Assembly (NCBI GenBank): GCA_016718155.1
Contig: JADKEH010000016.1
Span: forward strand, 1 to 49,672
DNA: 49,672 nt
Source of the DNA: Candidatus Rhodoferax randersensis
GTDB taxonomy: Bacteria > Pseudomonadota > Gammaproteobacteria > Burkholderiales > Burkholderiaceae_C
Direction: 5' to 3'
Below the pieces are notes generated by a model. That model was given only the letters and a program-made list of their open reading frames with translations, ran no database searches and was not told the origin of the DNA. Positions 16,440 to 25,956 of this stretch are shown here, piece by piece. The position numbers were made by a program, and so were the translations under genes. Position 1 is the stretch's first letter, and every line of letters starts with the position of its first letter.

Positions 16440-19157
16440 TTACGCGTACAGCGGGTTGATGGTGTCGGTCTTGATGCCGTATTTGGCGATAGCTTCGCTG
16501 ACGCGAGCGACCGGCACGCTGCCCTCTTCGCTGAGCGCCTTGAGCGCAGCCACCACGATGTAGTGGCGGTTCACCTCGAAGTGTTCGCGCAGCTTGGCTC
16601 TGAAGTCGCTGCGGCCAAAGCCGTCCGTGCCCAGTACTTTGTAGGTCCGCCCCTTGGGTATGTAGGGCCGAATCTGTTCGCCGAAAACCTTCATGTAGTC
16701 AGTGGCGGTGACGACCGGGCCGACGTGCTTTTCCAACTGTTGCGCCACAAAAGGCACGCGCGGCTCGCTCTGCGGGTGCAGCAGGTTGTAGCGCTCGCAA
16801 TCCTGGCCATCGCGCGCCAGTTCGTTGAAGCTAGGGCAGCTCCAGACGTTGGAGCCCACGCCCCAGTCCAGCGCCAGCAACTCCTGTGCCGCCAGCGACT
16901 CGCGCAGAATCGCGCCTGAGCCCAGCAATTGCACGCGGGGGGTCATCTTGGGACCTTCCTTGCACAGGTACATGCCCTTGATGATTTGTTCTTCGGTGCC
17001 CGCGGTTAACCCCGGCATAGGGTAGTTTTCGTTCAGGAGTGTGATGTAGTAGAAAACATCTTCCTGCTTCTCGACCATGCGCTTCAAGCCGTGGTGCAGG
17101 ATGACACCCACCTCGTGCGCAAAGGTGGGGTCGTAGCTGACGCAGTTGGGCACCGTGTTGGCCAGAATCTGGCTGTGCCCGTCTTCATGCTGAAGGCCTT
17201 CGCCGTTGAGCGTGGTGCGCCCGGAGGTGCCGCCCAGCAGGAAACCTCGCGCCAGCATGTCGCCGGCCGCCCAGGCCAGGTCGCCAATGCGCTGAAAGCC
17301 GAACATCGAGTAGTACACGAAGAACGGCAACATGATGCGGTTGCTGGTGCTGTAGCTGGTGGCTGCCGCAATCCAGCTGGCCATGCCGCCAGCCTCATTG
17401 ATGCCTTCTTGCAGAATCTGCCCGGCCTTGTCTTCGCGGTAATACATCACCTGGTCTTTGTCCACCGGCGTGTAGTTCTGGCCAGCCGGGTTGTAAATGC
17501 CAATCTGCCGGAACAGCCCCTCCATGCCAAAGGTGCGCGACTCGTCCACCACAATGGGCACCACGCGCGGGCCCAGCGCCTTGTCGCGCAGCAGCGTGGT
17601 CAGGAAGCGCACATAGGCTTGCGTGGTGGAAATCTCGCGCCCCTCGGGCGTGGCTTCCAGCACCGACTTGAAGGTATCGAGCGAGGGCACGGTAAATTGC
17701 TCATCGGCCTTGCTGCGGCGGTGCGGCAGGTAGCCACCCAAAGCGGCACGGCGCTCGTGCAGGTAGCGCATCTCGGGGGTGTCGTCGGCCGGTTTGTAGA
17801 ACGGCAATTTGCCAATCTCGCTGTCGGGAATGGGGATGTTGAATCGATCGCGAAACGTCTTGATGTCTTCGTCGGTCAGCTTCTTGGTCTGGTGCACATT
17901 GTTTTTGCCCTCGCCCGCCTTGCCCATGCCAAAGCCCTTGACGGTCTTGGCCAGCACCACGGTGGGCTGCCCGGTGTGCTTGGTTGCGGCGTGAAAGGCC
18001 GCGTACATCTTTTTGTTGTCGTGCCCGCCCCGGCGCAGCGCCCAGATGTCGTCGTCGCTCATCTTGGAGACCATCTCCAGCGTGCGCGGGTCGCGGCCAA
18101 AGAAATTCTTGCGCACAAAGGCGCCGTCGTTGGCCTTGAAGGCCTGGTAATCGCCATCCAGCGTGTCCATCATGACCTTGCGCAGCGCGCCGTCTTTGTC
18201 GCGCGCCAGCAGCGGGTCCCAGTCGCTGCCCCAAATGACCTTGATGACGTTCCAGCCAGAGCCCCGGAATTCACCTTCAAGCTCCTGAATGATCTTGCCG
18301 TTGCCACGCACCGGGCCGTCGAGCCGCTGCAGGTTGCAGTTGACCACGAACACCAGGTTGTCGAGCTTCTCGCGCGCGGCCAGGCCGATGGCGCCCAAGC
18401 TTTCTACCTCGTCCATTTCGCCGTCGCCACAAAACACCCAGACCTTGCGGTTCTCGGTGTTGGCAATGCCGCGCGCGTGCAGGTATTTGAGAAACCGGGC
18501 CTGGTAAATCGCCATCAAGGGGCCCAAACCCATGGAGACGGTGGAAAACTGCCAGAAGTCAGGCATCAACTTGGGGTGTGGGTAGCTCGACAGGCCCTTG
18601 CCATCGACTTCCTGGCGGAAGTTGAGCAACTGCTCTTCGGTCAGTCGCCCCTCCAGGTAGGCGCGGGCGTACACCCCAGGGGCCGAATGACCCTGAATAA
18701 ACAGGCAGTCACCACCGTGCTCTTTGCCGGGCTCCGAACATTCGGCGTGCCAGAAGTGGTTAAAGCCGGCGCCAAACATATGTGCCAGCGAGGCAAATGA
18801 ACCAATGTGGCCGCCCAGATCGCCGCCGTCGGCAGGATAGTGGCGGTTGGCTTTGACCACCATGGCCATGGCGTTCCAGCGCATGTAAGCACGCAGGCGA
18901 CCCTCCAACGCCAGGTTGCCGGGCGGGTGCTCTTCTTGCCCGAGCTCGATGGTGTTGACATAGCCCGTGTTGGCCGAAAACGGCATGTCGATGCTGCTCT
19001 GGCGCGCATGCTCCAGCAGTTGTTCCAGCAGGAAGTGGGCGCGCTCGGGGCCCTCACTCTGGATCACGGCGGACAGGGCGTCCATCCACTCGCGGGTTTC
19101 GGTGAAATCAGCGTCGGCGACGCTGATTGGGGCGTTGTTGGCGGGAACGGCTGACAT
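16440..19157 (-). CDS. aceE: Pyruvate dehydrogenase E1, homodimeric type
   Basis: E1 uses thiamine diphosphate to decarboxylate pyruvate and acetylate the lipoyl group of E2. At 905 residues it is close to the usual length (about 890-900). It carries the thiamine diphosphate motif GDGEMDEVESLGAI near residue 244 with the following NCNLQRLDGPVRGN, and the family start NDADFTETREW-like text (ISVADADFTETREWMDAL). ATG 19157 has a clear Shine-Dalgarno (AGGAGA). It is the first gene of the operon aceE-aceF-bph-lpdA, and its promoter lies in the divergent region 19158-19339. Confidence 0.97.
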   Translation of the reverse strand: MSAVPANNAPISVADADFTETREWMDALSAVIQSEGPERAHFLLEQLLEHARQSSIDMPFSANTGYVNTIELGQEEHPPGNLALEGRLRAYMRWNAMAMVVKANRHYPADGGDLGGHIGSFASLAHMFGAGFNHFWHAECSEPGKEHGGDCLFIQGHSAPGVYARAYLEGRLTEEQLLNFRQEVDGKGLSSYPHPKLMPDFWQFSTVSMGLGPLMAIYQARFLKYLHARGIANTENRKVWVFCGDGEMDEVESLGAIGLAAREKLDNLVFVVNCNLQRLDGPVRGNGKIIQELEGEFRGSGWNVIKVIWGSDWDPLLARDKDGALRKVMMDTLDGDYQAFKANDGAFVRKNFFGRDPRTLEMVSKMSDDDIWALRRGGHDNKKMYAAFHAATKHTGQPTVVLAKTVKGFGMGKAGEGKNNVHQTKKLTDEDIKTFRDRFNIPIPDSEIGKLPFYKPADDTPEMRYLHERRAALGGYLPHRRSKADEQFTVPSLDTFKSVLEATPEGREISTTQAYVRFLTTLLRDKALGPRVVPIVVDESRTFGMEGLFRQIGIYNPAGQNYTPVDKDQVMYYREDKAGQILQEGINEAGGMASWIAAATSYSTSNRIMLPFFVYYSMFGFQRIGDLAWAAGDMLARGFLLGGTSGRTTLNGEGLQHEDGHSQILANTVPNCVSYDPTFAHEVGVILHHGLKRMVEKQEDVFYYITLLNENYPMPGLTAGTEEQIIKGMYLCKEGPKMTPRVQLLGSGAILRESLAAQELLALDWGVGSNVWSCPSFNELARDGQDCERYNLLHPQSEPRVPFVAQQLEKHVGPVVTATDYMKVFGEQIRPYIPKGRTYKVLGTDGFGRSDFRAKLREHFEVNRHYIVVAALKALSEEGSVPVARVSEAIAKYGIKTDTINPLYA

Positions 19158-19339
19158 GCTTGTCTCCTGTGGTCTATCGCGTAATTTAGTGCAGAGTCCC
19201 TAGTTTCGCACAACTTGCAACATATTTCAACATATGCTTTGCCATTTCATAATATGGCATTTGAAAACGATCCAACAAACCGGTCAGTCAGCCCAGAGCG
19301 ACGCACGCCACCCCTACAACCGTCCCCTACACTTCGGGG
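19158..19339. promoter_or_regulatory. Divergent aceE / sensor-kinase control region
   Basis: This region separates divergent genes and is AT-rich against its surroundings. It holds an inverted repeat TGCCAT-N8-ATGGCA (19240-19259), a direct repeat AACATAT at 19219 and 19229 spaced by exactly one helical turn, and CATAT-N6-ATATG (19221-19236). These look like regulator binding sites. Promoter elements are not called because several weak candidates compete. Confidence 0.5.
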
Positions 19340-21886
19340 ATGCCCCTGAGCCAACCCATCCCCCTGCCTGAGCCGCGCAAGCTGTCCGCGCTGGCGGCGC
19401 TGCGCGCGCGCTGGTGGCGCTTGTCGCCACAGGGCCAGGACCGGTTTGCGGTGTTGGCGCCCCTGGCATCCGTGGTGCTGTTCCTGACCGCCATCGCAGC
19501 GTCGTTTGCGTACCTGCGGCTGGAAGAGATCCACCGCGACCAAGAGGCCGTCCAGCGCGACGTGGAATACACGCAGCAGCGTCTGCGGCTGCACCTGCTG
19601 GAGCGGCAGGAACAACTGATGCGCATTGCCCGGGAAATCTCCAACCAGGAGATAGACGCGGATGATCTGCCCGCACGGGCCGAATCCCTGACCAACCTGC
19701 ATCCGGAGCTTCAAAGCCTGAGCTGGATTGACGCACGGCAGCGCGTCAAGGTCAGCTACAGCACCGCCAGCCTGGGCAACAACCAGTTACCCCCGACTGG
19801 AGCCAGCCTAAAGGCCGACGAAATACAAACCAACTTTGGCCTGGCGCGCGATTTACAGCAGCCAATCTATGCGCAACCCGCCGCCGCCGCCGATGTGCCC
19901 GGTACGCTGCAGCTGCACATCCCGCTGACATCCCGGGGCCGATTTGCCGGTGTACTGCTGGCCGAGTATTCCGTGGACGGACTGTTTCGCTACGGTGTCC
20001 CTGCGGAGGTGACCGCGCGCTACGCGGTGTCGCTGCGTGACGCCAAGGGTGCGCTGCTGGCAGGCACCGTCATCCCAACAAAAAGATCGAACGCCATACA
20101 GATGCCCTGGGCCAGCCCACCCATCGAGTACGAGGTCCCGGTCTCCCCGGTCGGCAATGGTCTGCTGATTCGTGCCCAGGCCTATCGCACATCGCTGGGG
20201 GTGATCGGTAGCGGCCTGTTCTGGCTGGTCAGCGTGCTCAGCGTCATGACGGCCTGGATGCTGCTGGCCAACTGGCGCCATACCCGCAGGCGCATGCAGG
20301 CGCAGAAGGAACTGATGTCGGAGACCAACTTCCGCCGCGCCATGGAGAACTCGATGCTGACCGGCATGCGGGCGCTGGACCTGCAGGGCCGCATCACCTA
20401 CGTCAACGCCGGTTTTTGCCAGATGACCGGCTTGAGCGAGGCCGAACTGGTTGGTCGCACCGCCCCCTTTCCGTACTGGCCCGACGAGGACCGCGAGACG
20501 CTGAACGCGCGGCTGGAAGACGAATTGGCTGGTCGCATCACTCCGGGAGGCATTCAGGTGCGGATCAAGCGCCGCGACGGGACGCTGTTCGACGCGCGCC
20601 TGTATGTGTCGCCCTTGATTGACGCCCGGGGTGCGCAGACCGGCTGGATGACCTCCATGACCGACATCACCGAGCCCAACCGCATTAGGGAGCAGCTCTC
20701 GGCCTCGTACGAACGCTTTACCACCGTTCTGGAGGCGCTGGACGCGTCGATTTCGGTGGCGCCACTGGGCAGCGACGAGCTGCTCTTTGCCAACAAGCTA
20801 TACCGGCTCTGGTTTGGCGTGCAAACTGGGGGACACCTGCAGTTGGTGGCGCAGGCAGGGGTGCCCATGACCAAACCCAGCGACGAGGCGCTGGACGATG
20901 TTGATGCCTTCGCCGGATTGCCGACCGAAACCTTGCCGGAGGCCGAGACTGAAAGCGCCGAGATCTATCTCAGCGAGCTCGACAAATGGCTGGAGGTGCG
21001 CACGCGTTACCTGAGCTGGGTCGACGGACGCCTGGCCCAAATGGTGATTGCCACCGACATCACGGCCAGACGCCACGCCGAAGAACAGGCAGCCGCCCAA
21101 ACCGAACGCGCCCAGAACGCCAGCCGCCTGATCACCATGGGCGAGATGGCCTCCAGCGTGGCGCACGAGCTCAACCAGCCGCTCACCGCCATCAACAACT
21201 ACTGCAACGGCATGGTGTCGCGGATCAAGGCGCACCAGATCAGCGAGGAAGACCTGCTCGGCGCGCTGGAAAAAACCGCCAAGCAAGCGCACCGGGCCGG
21301 CCAGATCATTCAGCGCATTCGCTCCTTCGTCAAACGCAGCGAACCCAATCGCAGCATCTCGGTGGTCAGCAACATGGTCGAGGAAGCGGTGGAGCTGGCC
21401 GAGATTGAGCTGCGCCGTCGCAACGTGCGTCTGCGCCATTACGTGGCTGCGCGCTTGCCGACGCTGATGGTGGACCCGATCCTGATCGAGCAAGTGCTGG
21501 TGAACCTGCTCAAGAACGCCGCCGAGTCGATCGATGCCGCGCAACGCCCCACCGCCCGGCGCAGCGTTGAGCTGCGCGTGGTACCCACGCAAATCGATGG
21601 CAAGCAGTTGGTGGAGTTTTCGGTAACCGACTCGGGACAGGGTCTGGCACCTGAAGTGATGGGGCGCCTTTACGAGGCCTTTCACTCCACCAAGTCCGAT
21701 GGCATGGGCATCGGGTTGAGCCTGTGTCGCTCGATCGTCGAATCCCATCAAGGTCATATCAAGGCCGAGAACCTCTACAATGGCCCCGAAATAACCGGGT
21801 GCTGTTTTCTTTTCCGGATCCCAGTGGCAGAGACCGATCGTTCGTTGGACATCGATCAGCGCAGTTCCCTCAAGTCAACAAGGTAG
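19340..21886 (+). CDS. PAS-domain membrane sensor histidine kinase (FixL/DctB-like)
   Basis: The 848-residue protein has a first membrane helix at about 37-60 and a periplasmic sensor region of about 225 residues. A second helix follows at about 286-310, then a PAS domain (about 330-450, NAGFCQMTGLSEAELVGRT) with its PAC tail, and a second degenerate PAS-like region (about 455-580). The kinase core has the H-box MASSVAHELNQPLTAINNY, where His609 is the phosphorylation site. It also has the N-box VNLLKNAAESI, G1 (VTDSGQGLAPE) and G2 (GMGIGLSLCRSIV). The H-box is of the HPK4 type shared with FixL, DctB and TtrS. The response regulator starts 4 bp downstream. Divergence from aceE suggests, but does not prove, that it regulates pyruvate metabolism. 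Confidence 0.9.
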   Translation: MPLSQPIPLPEPRKLSALAALRARWWRLSPQGQDRFAVLAPLASVVLFLTAIAASFAYLRLEEIHRDQEAVQRDVEYTQQRLRLHLLERQEQLMRIAREISNQEIDADDLPARAESLTNLHPELQSLSWIDARQRVKVSYSTASLGNNQLPPTGASLKADEIQTNFGLARDLQQPIYAQPAAAADVPGTLQLHIPLTSRGRFAGVLLAEYSVDGLFRYGVPAEVTARYAVSLRDAKGALLAGTVIPTKRSNAIQMPWASPPIEYEVPVSPVGNGLLIRAQAYRTSLGVIGSGLFWLVSVLSVMTAWMLLANWRHTRRRMQAQKELMSETNFRRAMENSMLTGMRALDLQGRITYVNAGFCQMTGLSEAELVGRTAPFPYWPDEDRETLNARLEDELAGRITPGGIQVRIKRRDGTLFDARLYVSPLIDARGAQTGWMTSMTDITEPNRIREQLSASYERFTTVLEALDASISVAPLGSDELLFANKLYRLWFGVQTGGHLQLVAQAGVPMTKPSDEALDDVDAFAGLPTETLPEAETESAEIYLSELDKWLEVRTRYLSWVDGRLAQMVIATDITARRHAEEQAAAQTERAQNASRLITMGEMASSVAHELNQPLTAINNYCNGMVSRIKAHQISEEDLLGALEKTAKQAHRAGQIIQRIRSFVKRSEPNRSISVVSNMVEEAVELAEIELRRRNVRLRHYVAARLPTLMVDPILIEQVLVNLLKNAAESIDAAQRPTARRSVELRVVPTQIDGKQLVEFSVTDSGQGLAPEVMGRLYEAFHSTKSDGMGIGLSLCRSIVESHQGHIKAENLYNGPEITGCCFLFRIPVAETDRSLDIDQRSSLKSTR

Positions 21887-21889
21887 AGC

Positions 21890-22516
21890 ATGAGTTTGAT
21901 ACCCAAGAAAGGCACCGTCTATGTCGTTGATGACGACGAGGCCGTGCGAGACTCGCTGCAATGGTTGCTCGAGGGCAAGGATTACCGGGTACGCTGCTTT
22001 GAATCGGCCGAGACCTTCCTCGGCCGTTACGACGCCCGCGAAGTGGCCTGCCTGATCGTCGATATCCGAATGGGCGGCATGACCGGGCTGGAACTGCAGA
22101 ACCGCCTGCTCGAATCGCGCAGTCCGCTGCCCATCGTCTTCATCACCGGCCACGGCGACGTGCCCATGGCAGTCGACACCATGAAGAAGGGCGCGATGGA
22201 TTTCATCCAAAAGCCCTTCAAGGAAGAGCAACTGGTGGCCTTGGTGGAGCGAATGCTTGACCATGCCAAGGGTGCCTTCGCCGAGCACCAAAGTGCTGCC
22301 AGCCGCGATGCCCTGATGGCCCGGCTGACCCTGCGCGAAGCCCAGGTGCTGGAGCGCATCGTCGCCGGTCGGCTCAACAAACAAATCGCCGACGACCTCG
22401 GGATCAGCATCAAAACGGTGGAGGCGCACCGCGCCAACATCATGGAAAAGCTCAGCGCCAACACCGTGGCGGACTTGCTCAAGATCGCCCTGGGACAAAC
22501 CGCCACCAAAGCCTGA
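21890..22516 (+). CDS. FixJ-family response regulator (REC + LuxR HTH)
   Basis: The protein of 208 residues has a receiver domain with the acidic pair in VVDDDEAVRDSL, the phosphoacceptor Asp58 in CLIVDIRMGGMTGLE, Thr in VFITGHGDVPMAV and Lys in FIQKPFKEEQLV. A C-terminal LuxR-type helix-turn-helix follows (LTLREAQVLERIVAGRLNKQIADDLGISIKTVEAHRANIMEKL). This is the FixJ/TtrR/NarL-like architecture of a transcription activator. It starts 4 bp after the kinase stop, so the two form one operon and almost certainly one signalling pair. The target is unknown. The divergent aceE promoter is the obvious candidate. Confidence 0.92.
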   Translation: MSLIPKKGTVYVVDDDEAVRDSLQWLLEGKDYRVRCFESAETFLGRYDAREVACLIVDIRMGGMTGLELQNRLLESRSPLPIVFITGHGDVPMAVDTMKKGAMDFIQKPFKEEQLVALVERMLDHAKGAFAEHQSAASRDALMARLTLREAQVLERIVAGRLNKQIADDLGISIKTVEAHRANIMEKLSANTVADLLKIALGQTATKA

Positions 22517-22535
22517 TGCTATTGTTCGTATAGCA
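22517..22535. repeat. GCTA-type palindromic element
   Basis: TGCTAT and ATAGCA enclose a 7-nt loop immediately after the response regulator stop. It resembles the elements at 1585, 2629 and 13718. Confidence 0.5.
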
Positions 22536-22540
22536 AACTG

Positions 22541-22575
22541 CGCCCGCCGGTTGCCAACCAGCGGGCGTTTTCAAT
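22541..22575 (+). terminator. Intrinsic terminator after the two-component operon
   Basis: CGCCCGC (22541-22547) pairs with GCGGGCG (22561-22567), with inner GGTT/AACC pairing, and TTTT follows. It ends the kinase-regulator transcript upstream of folD. Confidence 0.85.
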
Positions 22576-22590
22576 TGAGAGTAGAAAATC

Positions 22591-23454
22591 ATGACCACAC
22601 CATCCTCGGGCCAACTCATTGATGGCGTTGCCCTTTCAGCCAAACTCCGCGCCGACGTGGCAACACGGGTTCAGGCGCTCCAGGCACGCGGCGCAACACC
22701 GGGACTAGCGGTGATTCTGGTCGGCGAGGATCCGGCCAGCGCGGTCTATGTGCGCAACAAGGTCAAGGCCTGCGCCGACACCGGCATTCGCTCGGTGTTC
22801 GAGAAGTACGAGACCACACTGCCCGAAGCCGAGCTGCTGGCGCGCATTGCCGCGCTCAATGCCGACCCGAGCGTGCACGGCATTCTGGTCCAGATGCCGC
22901 TGCCCAAGCACATCAACCCGCACAAGGTGATCGAGGCCATCTCCACCGCCAAGGATGTCGATGGCTACGCCACCCTGAGCGCCGGCGAACTGATGACCGG
23001 CCAGCCAGGTTTTCGGCCCTGCACACCCTATGGCTGCATGAAGCTGATCGAAAGCACCGGCCTTGATCTGCGCGGCAAACACGCGGTGGTTATCGGTCGC
23101 AGCAATACCGTGGGCAAACCCATGGCCTTGCTGCTGCTGCAGGCCAATGCCACGGTCACCGTCTGTCACAGTGCCACCGCCGACATCGGTCACCACACGC
23201 GCCAGGCCGATGTGATCGTGGCCGCCGTGGGCAAGCGCAACGTGCTCACCGCCGACATGGTCAAACCCGGCGCGGTGGTGATCGACGTAGGCATGAACCG
23301 CAACGACGAGGGCAAGCTGTGCGGCGACGTGGACTTTGCCAGCGTGCGAGGCGTGGCCAGCCACATCACCCCGGTGCCTGGCGGTGTTGGCCCGATGACC
23401 ATCACCATGCTGCTGGTCAACACCTTGGAAGCGGCCGAACGCACCGCCGCATGA
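22591..23454 (+). CDS. folD: Bifunctional methylenetetrahydrofolate dehydrogenase/cyclohydrolase
   Basis: FolD interconverts 5,10-methylene-, methenyl- and 10-formyl-tetrahydrofolate in the cytoplasm, using NADP+. The protein has 287 residues, the normal length. Visible marks are the catalytic region YVRNKVKACADTGI (Lys in YxxxK), VQMPLPKHINPHKVIEAI, PxKDVDGY-like TAKDVDGYATLS, and the nucleotide-binding GRSNTVGKPMALLLL and PVPGGVGPMTITMLL. It stands alone downstream of a terminator and upstream of a REP cluster. Confidence 0.97.
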   Translation: MTTPSSGQLIDGVALSAKLRADVATRVQALQARGATPGLAVILVGEDPASAVYVRNKVKACADTGIRSVFEKYETTLPEAELLARIAALNADPSVHGILVQMPLPKHINPHKVIEAISTAKDVDGYATLSAGELMTGQPGFRPCTPYGCMKLIESTGLDLRGKHAVVIGRSNTVGKPMALLLLQANATVTVCHSATADIGHHTRQADVIVAAVGKRNVLTADMVKPGAVVIDVGMNRNDEGKLCGDVDFASVRGVASHITPVPGGVGPMTITMLLVNTLEAAERTAA

Positions 23455-23489
23455 ATTGAATCCGCCGTGCCACGCCATGGCTCATTCCA

Positions 23490-23810
23490 ACGACACGTCA
23501 TTGCGAGCCTCCTCAACCTGGGCCAATACCGCACACGGACCTTGAACCCGCATCGTCATCGCGAGGCCGCAGGCCGTGGCGATCCACGTGTTTTGGGGCC
23601 CTGGATTGCTTCACTTCGTTCGCAATTACGAATACCGCGCGGCAGTCCATAGGTTCAGAGGTCCTGGATTGCTTCACTTCGTTCGCAATGACGACCGGTT
23701 CATGGAAAGCCTCGTTCCCCGTCATTGCGAGCGCAGCGCGGCAATCCACCGTTGTGGGCCTATCCTGCATGGATCGCCACGGCCTTTGGCCTGGCGATGA
23801 CGAACCAACG
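23490..23810. repeat. REP-like repeat cluster in the folD-prlC gap
   Basis: Variants of GTCATTGCGAGCGCAGCG and its inverse TGGATTGCTTCACTTCGTTC occur several times in both orientations (about 23490, 23560, 23600, 23665, 23718 and 23770). They can fold into long hairpins. The gap 23455-23866 holds no convincing gene. A related cluster is at 47012. Confidence 0.75.
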
Positions 23811-23866
23811 CAACTTCCTGAATAATGCAGGCTCTCACTCCGTCGGGTTAAACCGGCAAGAAACTC

Positions 23867-25900
23867 ATGACCACCAACCCCCTGCTAGATTTCCGCGATC
23901 TGCCTCTGTTCGACCAGATCGAGCCTGATCAGATTTCGCCTGCCATCGACATCCTGCTGCAAGACGCCAACCAGGCGCTGGAGGCGGTCACGCGGCCCGA
24001 CTTTCCGGCCACCTGGCTTGACATTGCCCGGACTCTGGACGTCAGCACCGAGCGCCTGAGCCGCGCCTGGGGCGCCGTCAACCACCTCAACGCCGTGGCC
24101 GACACACCCGAGCTGCGCGCCGCCTACAACGAGGCACTGCCCAAGGTGACCGAATTCACCACCCGCCTGGGCGCCGACGAGCGCCTGTATGCCAAGTACA
24201 AGGCGATCGACCCCGCCACCCTCAACGCCGAGCAGCGTCAGGCTCACCACAACGCTCTGCGCAACTTTGTGCTGGGTGGCGCCGAGTTGGCTGGTGCCGA
24301 CAAGGCACGCTTTGCCGCCATCCAGGAGCGCGCCGCCGAACTGGGCCAGAAGTTCAGCGAAAACGCGCTCGATGCCACCGACGCGTTCGCCTACTACGCC
24401 TCGTCAGACGAGGTCGACGGCATCCCCCTTGACGTGCAGCAGACGGCCCGCAACGCCGCCCAGGCCGAAGGCAAGGATGGCTACAAGCTGACGCTGAAGA
24501 TGCCCTGCTACCTGCCGGTGATGCAATTTGCCCAAAGCAGCGCGCTGCGCCAAACGCTGTACCGAGCCTACGTGACCCGCGCCTCGGACCAAGCCGGCGC
24601 CGACCTGAGCAAGTTTGACAACAGCGCCTTGATCCAGGAGTTGCTGGCGTTGCGACTGGAAGAAGCCAGGCTACTCAATTACCCCAACTTCGGCACCGTG
24701 TCGCTGGTTCCCAAGATGGCCAATTCACCCCAGCAGGTGATCGACTTCCTGCGTGAACTCAGCCTCAAGGCCCGGCCTTTCGCCGAGCAGGACATCGCTG
24801 ACCTGACCGCCCATGCCAGCGCGCACCTGAGCCTGCCCGACCCGCAGGCCTGGGACTGGCCGTACATCAGCGAGAAACTCAAGGAAGCGCGTTACGCCTT
24901 CAGCGAGCAGGAGGTCAAGCAATACTTCACCGCGCCCAAGGTCCTGAGTGGCCTGTTCAAGATTGTCGAGACGCTGTTTGAAGTGAGCATTCGTCCCGAC
25001 ACGGCCCCGGTGTGGCACCCTGGCGTCAAGTTTTACCGCATCGAGCGAGACAGCCAACTGGTCGGCCAGTTCTACCTGGACCCCGGCGCCCGACAGGGCA
25101 AACGCGGCGGCGCCTGGATGGACGACGTTCGCGCACGCTGGCTGCGCCCCGACACCGGCCAACTGCAAACCCCGGTGGCGCACCTGGTGTGCAACTTTGC
25201 CGAAGGTGTTGGCAACAAGCCCGCGCTGCTGACACACGACGACGTGATCACCCTGTTCCACGAATTCGGCCACGGCCTGCACCACTTGCTGACCCAGGTG
25301 AACGAGCGCGACGTGTCGGGCATCAGCGGCGTGGAGTGGGACGCGGTGGAGCTGCCCAGCCAGTTCATGGAAAACTTCTGCTGGGAATGGGACGTCATCA
25401 AACACATGTCGGCCCACGTCGACACCGGCGCGCCGCTGCCGCGCGAGCTGTTCGACAAGATGCTGGCTGCAAAAAACTTCCAGAGCGGCATGCAGACGCT
25501 GCGCCAGATCGAGTTTGCCCTGTTCGACATGCTGCTACACACCGATCACGATCCGGCGCAAGACATCGCCCCGCTGCTCCAGCAAGTGCGCGACGAAGTG
25601 GCGGTACTGCAGCCGCCACAATGGAGCCGCACCGCGCACACCTTCAGCCACATCTTTGCGGGTGGCTACGCCGCTGGCTACTACAGCTACAAGTGGGCCG
25701 AGGTGCTCAGCGCCGACGCGTACGCGGCATTTGAAGAAACCTTGAGCCATGATGGCTTGCCAAACGTCGAAACCGGTAGAAAATACCGACAAGCGATTCT
25801 GGAAGCAGGTGGCAGTCGGCCCGCCATCGAATCGTTCAAGGCATTTCGGGGACGCGAGCCGCAACTCGATGCCTTGCTGCGGCATCAGGGCATGAAATAG
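23867..25900 (+). CDS. prlC: M3-family oligopeptidase A
   Basis: This cytoplasmic zinc metallopeptidase degrades oligopeptides, including signal peptides released after secretion. The 677-residue protein has the zinc motif HEFGHGLHH starting at His465, then the third ligand region GISGVEWDAVELPSQFMENF and the substrate loop HIFAGGYAAGYYSYKWAEVLSADAY near residue 600. Length matches E. coli OpdA (680). It starts MTTNPLLDFRDLPLFDQI, typical of the family. It is followed by an independent small periplasmic protein gene. Confidence 0.95.
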   Translation: MTTNPLLDFRDLPLFDQIEPDQISPAIDILLQDANQALEAVTRPDFPATWLDIARTLDVSTERLSRAWGAVNHLNAVADTPELRAAYNEALPKVTEFTTRLGADERLYAKYKAIDPATLNAEQRQAHHNALRNFVLGGAELAGADKARFAAIQERAAELGQKFSENALDATDAFAYYASSDEVDGIPLDVQQTARNAAQAEGKDGYKLTLKMPCYLPVMQFAQSSALRQTLYRAYVTRASDQAGADLSKFDNSALIQELLALRLEEARLLNYPNFGTVSLVPKMANSPQQVIDFLRELSLKARPFAEQDIADLTAHASAHLSLPDPQAWDWPYISEKLKEARYAFSEQEVKQYFTAPKVLSGLFKIVETLFEVSIRPDTAPVWHPGVKFYRIERDSQLVGQFYLDPGARQGKRGGAWMDDVRARWLRPDTGQLQTPVAHLVCNFAEGVGNKPALLTHDDVITLFHEFGHGLHHLLTQVNERDVSGISGVEWDAVELPSQFMENFCWEWDVIKHMSAHVDTGAPLPRELFDKMLAAKNFQSGMQTLRQIEFALFDMLLHTDHDPAQDIAPLLQQVRDEVAVLQPPQWSRTAHTFSHIFAGGYAAGYYSYKWAEVLSADAYAAFEETLSHDGLPNVETGRKYRQAILEAGGSRPAIESFKAFRGREPQLDALLRHQGMK

Positions 25901-25956
25901 GCAAAGTTGGGACGCAACGCCACAGCTTGGCTCGCATCGTTACAAAGGGACATGAC

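Noticed and set aside
17091..18800. 569-codon plus-strand frame opposite aceE
   Set aside because: Antisense of a strongly conserved gene, with no motif. Typical of GC-rich codon bias.
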